Shown here: piece by piece, positions 12,898 to 25,797 of the stretch
Numbering within the stretch: the stretch's first letter is position 1
Layout: the number at the start of each line of letters is the position of its first letter
Assembly: GCA_946800325.1 (NCBI GenBank)
Contig: OX326956.1
Location: 8,721,167 to 8,785,166 of the forward strand
Reading direction: 5' to 3'
Length of the DNA stretch: 64,000 nt
Source: Luzula sylvatica
Lineage: Eukaryota; Streptophyta; Magnoliopsida; Poales; Juncaceae
The notes under the pieces: generated by a model
Seen by the model: only the letters and a program-made list of their open reading frames with translations
Told to the model about the DNA's origin: nothing
Database searches by the model: none
Translations under genes and position numbers: made by a program

Positions 12898-15800
12898 GAT
12901 TTTAACGCTTTGAGGAGTTCAAATAACGTGTTTTTAGATCGTTTGTATCGTATCTTTTACTACATAACTTTTCACCAAATTTCACAAACACTAAGGAAGT
13001 TTGATTTTCGATTCAAAACAAGATTTTAACGCTTTGAGGAGTTCAAATAACGTGTTTTTAGATCATTTGTATCTTATCTTTTACTACATAACATTTCACC
13101 AAATTTCACAAACACTAAGGAAGTTTGTTTTTAGATTCAAAACAAGATTTTAACGCTTTGAGGAGTTCAAATAACATGTTTTTAGATCATTTGTATTGTA
13201 TCTTTTACTACATAACTTTTCACCAAATTTCACAAACACTAAGAAAGTTTGTTTTTAGATTCAAAACAAGATTTTAACGCTTTGAGGAGTTCAAATAACA
13301 TGTTTTTAGAACATTCGTATCGTATCTTTTACTACATAACTTTTCACCAAATTTCACAAACACTAAGGAAGTTTGTTTTTCGATTCAAAACAAGATTTTA
13401 ACGCTTTGAGGAGTTCAAATAACGTGTTTTTAGATCATTTGTATCGTATCTTTTACTACATAACTTTTCACCAAATTTCACAAACACTAAGAAAGTTTGT
13501 TTTTTGATTCAAAACAAGATTTTAACGCTTTGAGGATTTCAAATAACATGTTTTTAGATCATTTGTATCGTATCTTTTACTACATAACTTTTCACCAAAT
13601 TTCACAAACACTAAGGAAGTTTGTTTTTTCGATTCAAAACAAGATTTTAACGCTTTGAGGAGTTCAAATAACGTGTTTTTAGATCATTTGCATCGTATCT
13701 TTTACTACATAACTTTTCACCAAATTTCACAAACACTAAGAAAGTTTGTTTTTAGATTCAAAACAAGATTTTAATGCTTTGAGGAGTTCAAATAACGTGT
13801 TTTTAGATCGTTTGTATCATATCTTTTACTACGTAACTTTTCACCAAATTTCACAAACACTAAGGAAGTTTGTTTTTCGATTCAAAACAAGATTTTAACG
13901 CTTTGAGGAGTTCAAATAACGAGTTTTTAGATCATTTGTATCGTATATTTTACTACATAACTTTTCACCAAATTACACAAACACTAAGAAAGTTTGTTTT
14001 TCAATTCAAAACAAGATTTTAACGCTTTGAGGAGTTCAAATAACGTGTTTTTAGATCATTTGTATCGTATCTTTTACTACGTAACTTTTCACCAAATTTC
14101 ACAAACACTAAGAAAGTTTGTTTTTAGATTCAAAACAAGATTTTAACGCTTTGAGGAGTACAAATAACATGTTTTTAGATCATTCGTATCGTATCTTTTA
14201 CTACATAAATTTTCACCAAATTTCACAAACACTAAGGAAGTTTGTTTTTCGATTCAAAACAAGATTTGAACGCTTTTAGGAGTTCAAATAACATGTTTTT
14301 AGATCATTTGTATCGTATCTTTTACTACATAACTTTTCACCAAATTTCACAAACACTAAGGAAGTTTGTTTTTCGATTCAAAACAAGATTTTAACGCTTT
14401 GGGGAGTTCAAATAACGTGTTTTTAGATCGTTTGTATCGTATCTTTTACTACATAACTTTTCACCAAATTTCACAAAGACTATGAAAGTTTGTTTTTCGA
14501 TTCAAAACAAGATTTTAACACTTTGAGGAGTTCAAATAACGTGGTTTTAGATCATTCGTATCGTATCTTTTACTACATAACTTTTCACCAAATTTCACAA
14601 ACACTAAGGAAGTTTGTTTTTCGATTCAAAACAAGATTTGAACGCTTTTAGGAGTTCAAATAACGTGTTTTTAGATCATTTGTATCGTATCTTTTACTAC
14701 ATAACTTTTCACCAAATTTCACAAACACTAAGGAAGTTTGTTTTTAGATTCAAAACAAGATTTTAACGATTTGAGGAGTTCAAATAACATGTTTTTAGAA
14801 CATTCGTATCGTATCTTTTACTACATAACTTTTCACCAAATTTCACAAACACTAAGGAAGTTTGTTTTTCGATTCAAAACAAGATTTTAACGCTTTGAGG
14901 AGTTCAAATAACGTGTTTTTAGATCATTTGTATCGTATCTTTTACTACATAACTTTTCACCAAATTTCACAAACACTAAGGAAGTTTGTTTTTCGATTCA
15001 AAACAAGATTTTAACGCTTTGAGGAGTTCAAATAACGTGTTTTTAGATCGTTTGTATCGTATCTTTTACTACATAACTTTTCACCAAATTTCACAAACAC
15101 TAAGGAAGTTTGTTTTTCGATTCAAAACAAGATTTTAACGCTTTGAGGAGTACAAATAACATGTTTTTAGATCATTTGTATCGTATCTTTTAGTACATAA
15201 ATTTTCACCAAATTTCACAAACACTAAGGAAGTTTGTTTTTCGATTCAAAACAAGATTTTAACGCTTTGAGGAGTTCAAATAACATGTTTTTAGATCATT
15301 TGTATCGTATCTTTTACTACATAACTTTTCACCAAATTTCACAAACACTAAGGAAGTTTGTTTTTCGATTCAAAACAAGATTTTAACCCTTTCAGGAGTT
15401 CAAATAACATGTTTTTAGATCATTTGTATCGTATCTTTTACTACATAACTTTTCACCAAATTTCACAAACACTAAGAAAGTTTGTTTTTAGATTCAAAAC
15501 AAGATTTTAACGCTTTGAGGAGTACAAATAACATGTTTTTAGATCATTTGTATCGTATCTTTTACTACATAAATTTTCACCAAATTTCACAAACACTAAG
15601 GAAGTTTGTTTTTCGATTCAAAACAAGATTTTAACGCTTTGAGGAGTTCAAATAACATGTTTTTAGATCATTTGTATCGTATCTTTTACTACATAACTTT
15701 TCACCAAATTTCACAAACACTAAGGAAGTTTGTTTTTCGATTCAAAACAAGATTTTAACCCTTTCAGGAGTTCAAATAACATGTTTTTAGATCATTTGTA

Positions 15801-16742
15801 TCGTATCTGTTACTACATAACTTTTCACCAAATTTCACAAACACTAAGGAAGTTTGTTTTTCGATTCAAAACAAGATTTTAACGCTTTGAGGAGTTCAAA
15901 TAACGTGTTTTTAGATCGTTTGTATCGTATCTTTTACTACATAACTTTTCACCAAATTTCACAAACACTAAGAAAGTTTGTTTTTAGATTCAAAACAAGA
16001 TTTTAACGCTTTGAGGAGTTCAAATAACATGTTTTTAGAACATTCGTATCGTATCTTTTACTACATAACTTTTCACCAAATTTCACAAACACTAAGGAAG
16101 TTTGTTTTTCGATTCAAAACAAGATTTTAACGCTTTGGGGAGTTCAAATAACGTGTTTTTAGATCGTTTGTATCGTATCTTTTACTACATAACTTTTCAC
16201 CAAATTTCACAAAGACTATGAAAGTTTGTTTTTCGATTCAAAACAAGATTTTAACACTTTGAGGAGTTCAAATAACGTGGTTTTAGATCATTTGTATCGT
16301 ATCTTTTACTACATAACTTTTCACCAAATTTCACAAACACTAAGAAAGTTTGTTTTTCGATTCAAAACAAGATTTTAACGCTTTGAGGAGTTCAAATAAC
16401 GTGTTTTTAGATCATTTGTATCGTATCTTTTACTACATAACTTTTCACCAAATTTCACAAACACTAAGGAAGTTTGTTTTTAGATTCAAAACAAGATTTT
16501 AACGCTTTGAGGAGTTCAAATAACATGTTTTTAGAACATTCGTATCGTATCTTTTACTACATAACTTTTCACCAAATTTCACAAACACTAAGGAAGTTTG
16601 TTTTTCGATTCAAAACAAGATTTTAACGCTTTGAGGAGTTCAAATAACGTGTTTTTAGATCATTTGTATGGTATCTTTTACTACATAACTTTTCACCAAA
16701 TTTCACAAACACTAAGGAAGTTTGTTTTTCGATTCAAAACAA
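12898..16742. repeat. HOR unit 5 of the first domain, 31 monomers plus 1 bp
   Basis: The anchor spacing is 3,845 bp (31 x 124 + 1), with the single extra T at the T6 monomer (13,623). The order is that of unit 4 with three more monomers. The extra part lies around 15,120-15,780, where the run GAGTACAAATAAC, then GAGG, then AACCCTTTCAGG appears twice at a short interval (about 15,150-15,400 and 15,520-15,770). The first pass carries TTTTAGTAC where the second has TTTTACTAC. This is a local expansion inside one HOR copy. Confidence 0.85.
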
Positions 16743-19700
16743 GATTTTAACGCTTTGAGGAGTTCAAATAACGTGTTTTTAGATCGTTTGTATCGTATCT
16801 TTTACTACATAACTTTTCACCAAATTTCACAAACACTAAGGAAGTTTGATTTTCGATTCAAAACAAGATTTTAACGCTTTGAGGAGTTCAAATAACGTGT
16901 TTTTAGATCATTTGTATCTTATCTTTTACTACATAACATTTCACCAAATTTCACAAACACTAAGGAAGTTTGTTTTTAGATTCAAAACAAGATTTTAACG
17001 CTTTGAGGAGTTCAAATAACATGTTTTTAGATCATTTGTATTGTATCTTTTACTACATAACTTTTCACCAAATTTCACAAACACTAAGAAAGTTTGTTTT
17101 TAGATTCAAAACAAGATTTTAACGCTTTGAGGAGTTCAAATAACATGTTTTTAGAACATTCGTATCGTATCTTTTACTACATAACTTTTCACCAAATTTC
17201 ACAAACACTAAGGAAGTTTGTTTTTCGATTCAAAACAAGATTTTAACGCTTTGAGGAGTTCAAATAACGTGTTTTTAGATCATTTGTATCGTATCTTTTA
17301 CTACATAACTTTTCACCAAATTTCACAAACACTAAGAAAGTTTGTTTTTTGATTCAAAACAAGATTTTAACGCTTTGAGGATTTCAAATAACATGTTTTT
17401 AGATCATTTGTATCGTATCTTTTACTACATAACTTTTCACCAAATTTCACAAACACTAAGGAAGTTTGTTTTTTCGATTCAAAACAAGATTTTAACGCTT
17501 TGAGGAGTTCAAATAACGTGTTTTTAGATCATTTGCATCGTATCTTTTACTACATAACTTTTCACCAAATTTCACAAACACTAAGAAAGTTTGTTTTTAG
17601 ATTCAAAACAAGATTTTAATGCTTTGAGGAGTTCAAATAACGTGTTTTTAGATCGTTTGTATCATATCTTTTACTACGTAACTTTTCACCAAATTTCACA
17701 AACACTAAGGAAGTTTGTTTTTCGATTCAAAACAAGATTTTAACGCTTTGAGGAGTTCAAATAACGAGTTTTTAGATCATTTGTATCGTATATTTTACTA
17801 CATAACTTTTCACCAAATTACACAAACACTAAGAAAGTTTGTTTTTCAATTCAAAACAAGATTTTAACGCTTTGAGGAGTTCAAATAACGTGTTTTTAGA
17901 TCATTTGTATCGTATCTTTTACTACGTAACTTTTCACCAAATTTCACAAACACTAAGAAAGTTTGTTTTTAGATTCAAAACAAGATTTTAACGCTTTGAG
18001 GAGTACAAATAACATGTTTTTAGATCATTCGTATCGTATCTTTTACTACATAAATTTTCACCAAATTTCACAAACACTAAGGAAGTTTGTTTTTCGATTC
18101 AAAACAAGATTTGAACGCTTTTAGGAGTTCAAATAACATGTTTTTAGATCATTTGTATCGTATCTTTTACTACATAACTTTTCACCAAATTTCACAAACA
18201 CTAAGGAAGTTTGTTTTTCGATTCAAAACAAGATTTTAACGCTTTGGGGAGTTCAAATAACGTGTTTTTAGATCGTTTGTATCGTATCTTTTACTACATA
18301 ACTTTTCACCAAATTTCACAAAGACTATGAAAGTTTGTTTTTCGATTCAAAACAAGATTTTAACACTTTGAGGAGTTCAAATAACGTGGTTTTAGATCAT
18401 TTGTATCGTATCTTTTACTACATAACTTTTCACCAAATTTCACAAACACTAAGAAAGTTTGTTTTTCGATTCAAAACAAGATTTTAACGCTTTGAGGAGT
18501 TCAAATAACGTGTTTTTAGATCATTTGTATCGTATCTTTTACTACATAACTTTTCACCAAATTTCACAAACATTAAGGAAGTTTGTTTTTAGATTCAAAA
18601 CAAGATTTTAACGATTTGAGGAGTTCAAATAACATGTTTTTAGAACATTCGTATCGTATCTTTTACTACATAACTTTTCACCAAATTTCACAAACACTAA
18701 GGAAGTTTGTTTTTCGATTCAAAACAAGATTTTAACGCTTTGAGGAGTTCAAATGACGTGTTTTTAGATCATTTGTATCGTATCTTTTACTACATAACTT
18801 TTCACCAAATTTCACAAACACTAAGGAAGTTTGTTTTTCGATTCAAAACAAGATTTTAACGCTTTGAGGAGTTCAAATAACGTGTTTTTAGATCGTTTGT
18901 ATCGTATCTTTTACTACATAACTTTTCACCAAATTTCACAAACACTAAGGAAGTTTGTTTTTCGATTCAAAACAAGATTTTAACGCTTTGAGGAGTACAA
19001 ATAACATGTTTTTAGATCATTTGTATCGTATCTTTTAGTACATAAATTTTCACCAAATTTCACAAACACTAAGGAAGTTTGTTTTTCGATTCAAAACAAG
19101 ATTTTAACGCTTTGAGGAGTTCAAATAACATGTTTTTAGATCATTTGTATCGTATCTTTTACTACATAACTTTTCACCAAATTTCACAAACACTAAGGAA
19201 GTTTGTTTTTCGATTCAAAACAAGATTTTAACCCTTTCAGGAGTTCAAATAACATGTTTTTAGATCATTTGTATCGTATCTGTTACTACATAACTTTTCA
19301 CCAAATTTCACAAACACTAAGGAAGTTTGTTTTTCGATTCAAAACAAGATTTTAACGCTTTGAGGAGTTCAAATAACGTGTTTTTAGATCGTTTGTATCG
19401 TATCTTTTACTACATAACTTTTCACCAAATTTCACAAACACTAAGAAAGTTTGTTTTTAGATTCAAAACAAGATTTTAACGCTTTGAGGAGTTCAAATAA
19501 CATGTTTTTAGAACATTCGTATCGTATCTTTTACTACATAACTTTTCACCAAATTTCACAAACACTAAGGAAGTTTGTTTTTCGATTCAAAACAAGATTT
19601 TAACGCTTTGGGGAGTTCAAATAACGTGTTTTTAGATCGTTTGTATCGTATCTTTTACTACATAACTTTTCACCAAATTTCACAAAGACTATGAAAGTTT

Positions 19701-20215
19701 GTTTTTCGATTCAAAACAAGATTTTAACACTTTGAGGAGTTCAAATAACGTGGTTTTAGATCATTTGTATCGTATCTTTTACTACATAACTTTTCACCAA
19801 ATTTCACAAACACTAAGAAAGTTTGTTTTTCGATTCAAAACAAGATTTTAACGCTTTGAGGAGTTCAAATAACGTGTTTTTAGATCATTTGTATCGTATC
19901 TTTTACTACATAACTTTTCACCAAATTTCACAAACACTAAGGAAGTTTGTTTTTAGATTCAAAACAAGATTTTAACGCTTTGAGGAGTTCAAATAACATG
20001 TTTTTAGAACATTCGTATCGTATCTTTTACTACATAATTTTTCACCAAATTTCACAAACACTAAGGAAGTTTGTTTTTCGATTCAAAACAAGATTTTAAC
20101 GCTTTGAGGAGTTCAAATAACGTGTTTTTAGATCATTTGTATCGTATCTTTTACTACATAACTTTTCACCAAATTTCACAAACACTAAGGAAGTTTGTTT
20201 TTCGATTCAAAACAA
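16743..20215. repeat. HOR unit 6 of the first domain, 28 monomers plus 1 bp
   Basis: The anchor spacing is 3,473 bp, the same as units 4 and 7. The diagnostic start run, the T6 monomer (17,468), TTGCATCG, AACGAGTTTTT, AATTACAC, GAGTACAAATAAC with CATTCG, ATTTGAACGCTTTTAGG, GGGGAG with CACAAAGACTATG, and TTTTAGTAC all occur in order. Private changes seen here include CACAAACATTAAGG (about 18,571) and AAATGACGTG (about 18,752). Confidence 0.88.
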
Positions 20216-23200
20216 GATTTTAACGCTTTGAGGAGTTCAAATAACGTGTTTTTAGATCGTTTGTATCGTATCTTTTACTACATAACTTTTCACCAAATTT
20301 CACAAACACTAAGGAAGTTTGATTTTCGATTCAAAACAAGATTTTAACGCTTTGAGGAGTTCAAATAACGTGTTTTTAGATCATTTGTATCTTATCTTTT
20401 ACTACATAACATTTCACCAAATTTCACAAACACTAAGGAAGTTTGTTTTTAGATTCAAAACAAGATTTTAACGCTTTGAGGAGTTCAAATAACATGTTTT
20501 TAGATCATTTGTATTGTATCTTTTACTACATAACTTTTCACCAAATTTCACAAACACTAAGAAAGTTTGTTTTTAGATTCAAAACAAGATTTTAACGCTT
20601 TGAGGAGTTCAAATAACATGTTTTTAGAACATTCGTATCGTATCTTTTACTACATAACTTTTCACCAAATTTCACAAACACTAAGGAAGTTTGTTTTTCG
20701 ATTCAAAACAAGATTTTAACGCTTTGAGGAGTTCAAATAACGTGTTTTTAGATCATTTGTATCGTATCTTTTACTACATAACTTTTCACCAAATTTCACA
20801 AACACTAAGAAAGTTTGTTTTTTGATTCAAAACAAGATTTTAACGCTTTGAGGATTTCAAATAACATGTTTTTAGATCATTTGAATCGTATCTTTTACTA
20901 CATAACTTTTCACCAAATTTCACAAACACTAAGGAAGTTTGTTTTTTCGATTCAAAACAAGATTTTAACGCTTTGAGGAGTTCAAATAACGTGTTTTTAG
21001 ATCATTTGCATCGTATCTTTTACTACATAACTTTTCACCAAATTTCACAAACACTAAGAAAGTTTGTTTTTAGATTCAAAACAAGATTTTAATGCTTTGA
21101 GGAGTTCAAATAACGTGTTTTTAGATCGTTTGTATCATATCTTTTACTACGTAACTTTTCACCAAATTTCACAAACACTAAGGAAGTTTGTTTTTCGATT
21201 CAAAACAAGATTTTAACGCTTTGAGGAGTTCAAATAACGAGTTTTTAGATCATTTGTATCGTATATTTTACTACATAACTTTTCACCAAATTACACAAAC
21301 ACTAAGAAAGTTTGTTTTTCAATTCAAAACAAGATTTTAACGCTTTGAGGATTTCAAATAACGTGTTTTTAGATCATTTGTATCGTATCTTTTACTACGT
21401 AACTTTTCACCAAATTTCACAAACACTAAGAAAGTTTGTTTTTAGATTCAAAACAAGATTTTAACGCTTTGAGGAGTACAAATAACATGTTTTTAGATCA
21501 TTCGTATCGTATCTTTTACTACATAAATTTTCACCAAATTTCACAAACACTAAGGAAGTTTGTTTTTCGATTCAAAACAAGATTTGAACGCTTTTAGGAG
21601 TTCAAATAACATGTTTTTAGATCATTTGTATCGTATCTTTTACTACATAACTTTTCACCAAATTTCACAAACACTAAGGAAGTTTGTTTTTCGATTCAAA
21701 ACAAGATTTTAACGCTTTGGGGAGTTCAAATAACGTGTTTTTAGATCGTTTGTATCGTATCTTTTACTACATAACTTTTCACCAAATTTCACAAAGACTA
21801 TGAAAGTTTGTTTTTCGATTCAAAACAAGATTTTAACACTTTGAGGAGTTCAAATAACGTGGTTTTAGATCATTTGTATCGTATCTTTTACTACATAACT
21901 TTTCACCAAATTTCACAAACACTAAGAAAGTTTGTTTTTCGATTCAAAACAAGATTTTAACGCTTTGAGGAGTTCAAATAACGTGTTTTTAGATCATTTG
22001 TATCGTATCTTTTACTACATAACTTTTCACCAAATTTCACAATCACTAAGGAAGTTTGTTTTTAGATTCAAAACAAGATTTTAACGCTTTGAGGAGTTCA
22101 AATAACATGTTTTTAGAACATTCGTATCGTATCTTTTACTACATAACTTTTCACCAAATTTCACAAACACTAAGGAAGTTTGTTTTTCCATTCAAAACAA
22201 GATTTTAACGCTTTGAGGAGTTCAAATAACGTGTTTTTAGATCATTTGTATCGTATCTTTTACTACATAACTTTTCACCAAATTTCACAAACACTAAGGA
22301 AGTTTGTTTTTCGATTCAAAACAAGATTTTAACGCTTTGAGGAGTTCAAATAACGTGTTTTTAGATCGTTTGTATCGTATCTTTTAATACATAACTTTTC
22401 ACCAAATTTCACAAACACTAAGGAAGTTTGTTTTTCGATTCAAAACAAGATTTTAACGCTTTGAGGAGTACAAATAACATGTTTTTAGATCATTTGTATC
22501 GTATCTTTTAGTACATAAATTTTCACCAAATTTCACAAACACTAAGGAAGTTTGTTTTTCGATTCAAAACAAGATTTTAACGCTTTGAGGAGTTCAAATA
22601 ACATGTTTTTAGATCATTTGTATCGTATCTTTTACTACATAACTTTTCACCAAATTTCACAAACACTAAGGAAGTTTGTTTTTCGATTCAAAACAAGATT
22701 TTAACCCTTTCAGGAGTTCAAATAACATGTTTTTAGATCATTTGTATCGTATCTGTTACTACATAACTTTTCACCAAATTTCACAAACACTAAGGAAGTT
22801 TGTTTTTCGATTCAAAACAAGATTTTAACGCTTTGAGGAGTTCAAATAACGTGTTTTTAGATCGTTTGTATCGTATCTTTTACTACATAACTTTTCACCA
22901 AATTTCACAAACACTAAGAAAGTTTGTTTTTAGATTCAAAACAAGATTTTAACGCTTTGAGGAGTTCAAATAACATGTTTTTAGAACATTCGTATCGTAT
23001 CTTTTACTACATAACTTTTCACCAAATTTCACAAACACTAAGGAAGTTTGTTTTTCGATTCAAAACAAGATTTTAACGCTTTGGGGAGTTCAAATAACGT
23101 GTTTTTAGATCGTTTGTATCGTATCTTTTACTACATAACTTTTCACCAAATTTGACAAAGACTATGAAAGTTTGTTTTTCGATTCAAAACAAGATTTTAA

Positions 23201-23688
23201 CACTTTGAGGAGTTCAAATAACGTGGTTTTAGATCATTTGTATCGTATCTTTTACTACATAACTTTTCACCAAATTTCACAAACACTAAGAAAGTTTGTT
23301 TTTCGATTCAAAACAAGATTTTAACGCTTTGAGGAGTTCAAATAACGTGTTTTTAGATCATTTGTATCGTATCTTTTACTACATAACTTTTCACCAAATT
23401 TCACAAACACTAAGGAAGTTTGTTTTTAGATTCAAAACAAGATTTTAACGCTTTGAGGAGTTCAAATAACATGTTTTTAGAACATTCGTATCGTATCTTT
23501 TACTACATAACTTTTCACCAAATTTCACAAACACTAAGGAAGTTTGTTTTTCGATTCAAAACAAGATTTTAACGCTTTGAGGAGTTCAAATAACGTGTTT
23601 TTAGATCATTTGTATCGTATCTTTTACTACATAACTTTTCACCAAATTTCACAAACACTAAGGAAGTTTGTTTTTCGATTCAAAACAA
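20216..23688. repeat. HOR unit 7 of the first domain, 28 monomers plus 1 bp
   Basis: It matches unit 6 monomer for monomer over 3,473 bp, with the T6 monomer at 20,941. Private substitutions that I can see include TTTGAATCG (about 20,882), GAGGATTTC in a second monomer (about 21,350), CACAATCACTAAGG (about 22,042), TTTTTCCATTC (about 22,188), TTTTAATACATAAC (about 22,385) and AATTTGACAAAGAC (about 23,152). Units 6 and 7 are among the most similar adjacent pairs in this domain. Confidence 0.88.
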
Positions 23689-25797
23689 GATTTTAACGCT
23701 TTGAGGAGTTCAAATAACGTGTTTTTAGATCGTTTGTATCGTATCTTTTACTACATAACTTTTCACCAAATTTCACAAACACTAAGGAAGTTTGATTTTC
23801 GATTCAAAACAAGATTTTAACGCTTTGAGGAGTTCAAATAACGTGTTTTTAGATCATTTGTATCTTATCTTTTACTACATAACATTTCACCAAATTTCAC
23901 AAACACTAAGGAAGTTTGTTTTTAGATTCAAAACAAGATTTTAACGCTTTGAGGAGTTCAAATAACATGTTTTTAGATCATTTGTATTGTATCTTTTACT
24001 ACATAACTTTTCACCAAATTTCACAAACACTAAGAAAGTTTGTTTTTAGATTCAAAACAAGATTTTAACGCTTTGAGGAGTTCAAATAACATGTTTTTAG
24101 AACATTCGTATCGTATCTTTTACTACATAACTTTTCACCAAATTTCACAAACACTAAGGAAGTTTGTTTTTCGATTCAAAACAAGATTTTAACGCTTTGA
24201 GGAGTTCAAATAACGTGTTTTTAGATCATTTGTATCGTATCTTTTACTACATAACTTTTCACCAAATTTCACAAACACTAAGAAAGTTTGTTTTTTGATT
24301 CAAAACAAGATTTTAACGCTTTGAGGATTTCAAATAACATGTTTTTAGATCATTTGTATCGTATCTTTTACTACATAACTTTTCACCAAATTTCACAAAC
24401 ACTAAGGAAGTTTGTTTTTTCGATTCAAAACAAGATTTTAACGCTTTGAGGAGTTCAAATAACGTGTTTTTAGATCATTTGCATCGTATCTTTTACTACA
24501 TAACTTTTCACCAAATTTCACAAACACTAAGAAAGTTTGTTTTTAGATTCAAAACAAGATTTTAATGCTTTGAGGAGTTCAAATAACGTGTTTTTAGATC
24601 GTTTGTATCATATCTTTTACTACGTAACTTTTCACCAAATTTCACAAACACTAAGGAAGTTTGTTTTTCGATTCAAAACAAGATTTTAACGCTTTGAGGA
24701 GTTCAAATAACGAGTTTTTAGATCATTTGTATCGTATATTTTACTACATAACTTTTCACCAAATTACACAAACACTAAGAAAGTTTGTTTTCCAATTCAA
24801 AACAAGATTTTAACGCTTTGAGGAGTTCAAATAACGTGTTTTTAGATCATTTGTATCGTATCTTTTACTACGTAACTTTTCACCAAATTTCACAAACACT
24901 AAGAAAGTTTGTTTTTAGATTCAAAACAAGATTTTAACGCTTTGAGGAGTACAAATAACATGTTTTTAGATCATTCGTATCGTATCTTTTACTACATAAA
25001 TTTTCACCAAATTTCACAAACACTAAGGAAGTTTGTTTTTCGATTCAAAACAAGATTTGAACGCTTTTAGGAGTTCAAATAACATGTTTTTAGATCATTT
25101 GTATCGTATCTTTTACTACATAACTTTTCACCAAATTTCACAAACACTAAGGAAGTTTGTTTTTCGATTCAAAACAAGATTTTAACGCTTTGGGGAGTTC
25201 AAATAACGTGTTTTTAGATCGTTTGTATCGTATCTTTTACTACATAACTTTTCACCAAATTTCACAAAGACTGTGAAAGTTTGTTTTTCGATTCAAAACA
25301 AGATTTTAACACTTTGAGGAGTTCAAATAACGTGGTTTTAGATCATTTGTATCGTATCTTTTACTACATAACTTTTCACCAAATTTCACAAACACTAAGA
25401 AAGTTTGTTTTTCGATTCAAAACAAGATTTTAACGCTTTGAGGAGTTCAAATAACGTGTTTTTAGATCATTTGTATCGTATCTTTTACTACATAACTTTT
25501 CACCAAATTTCACAAACACTAAGGAAGTTTGTTTTTAGATTCAAAACAAGATTTTAACGCTTTGAGGAGTTCAAATAACATGTTTTTAGAACATTCGTAT
25601 CGTATCTTTTACTACATAACTTTTCACCAAATTTCACAAACACTAAGGAAGTTTGTTTTTCGATTCAAAACAAGATTTTAACGCTTTGAGGAGTTCAAAT
25701 AACGTGTTTTTAGATCATTTGTATCGTATCTTTTACTACATAACTTTTCACCAAATTTCACAAACACTAAGGAAGTTTGTTTTTCGATTCAAAACAA
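23689..25797. repeat. HOR unit 8 of the first domain, truncated to 17 monomers
   Basis: The anchor spacing is 2,109 bp (17 x 124 + 1). The start run, T6 monomer (24,414), TTGCATCG, AACGAGTTTTT and AATTACAC are present as in units 4-7. After the GGGGAG/CACAAAGACTGTG pair (about 25,190-25,275) only about four monomers remain before the next anchor at 25,903, so the last third of the standard unit (GAGTACAAATAAC with TTTTAGTAC, AACCCTTTCAGG and following) is missing. This fits loss of about 11 whole monomers. Confidence 0.85.
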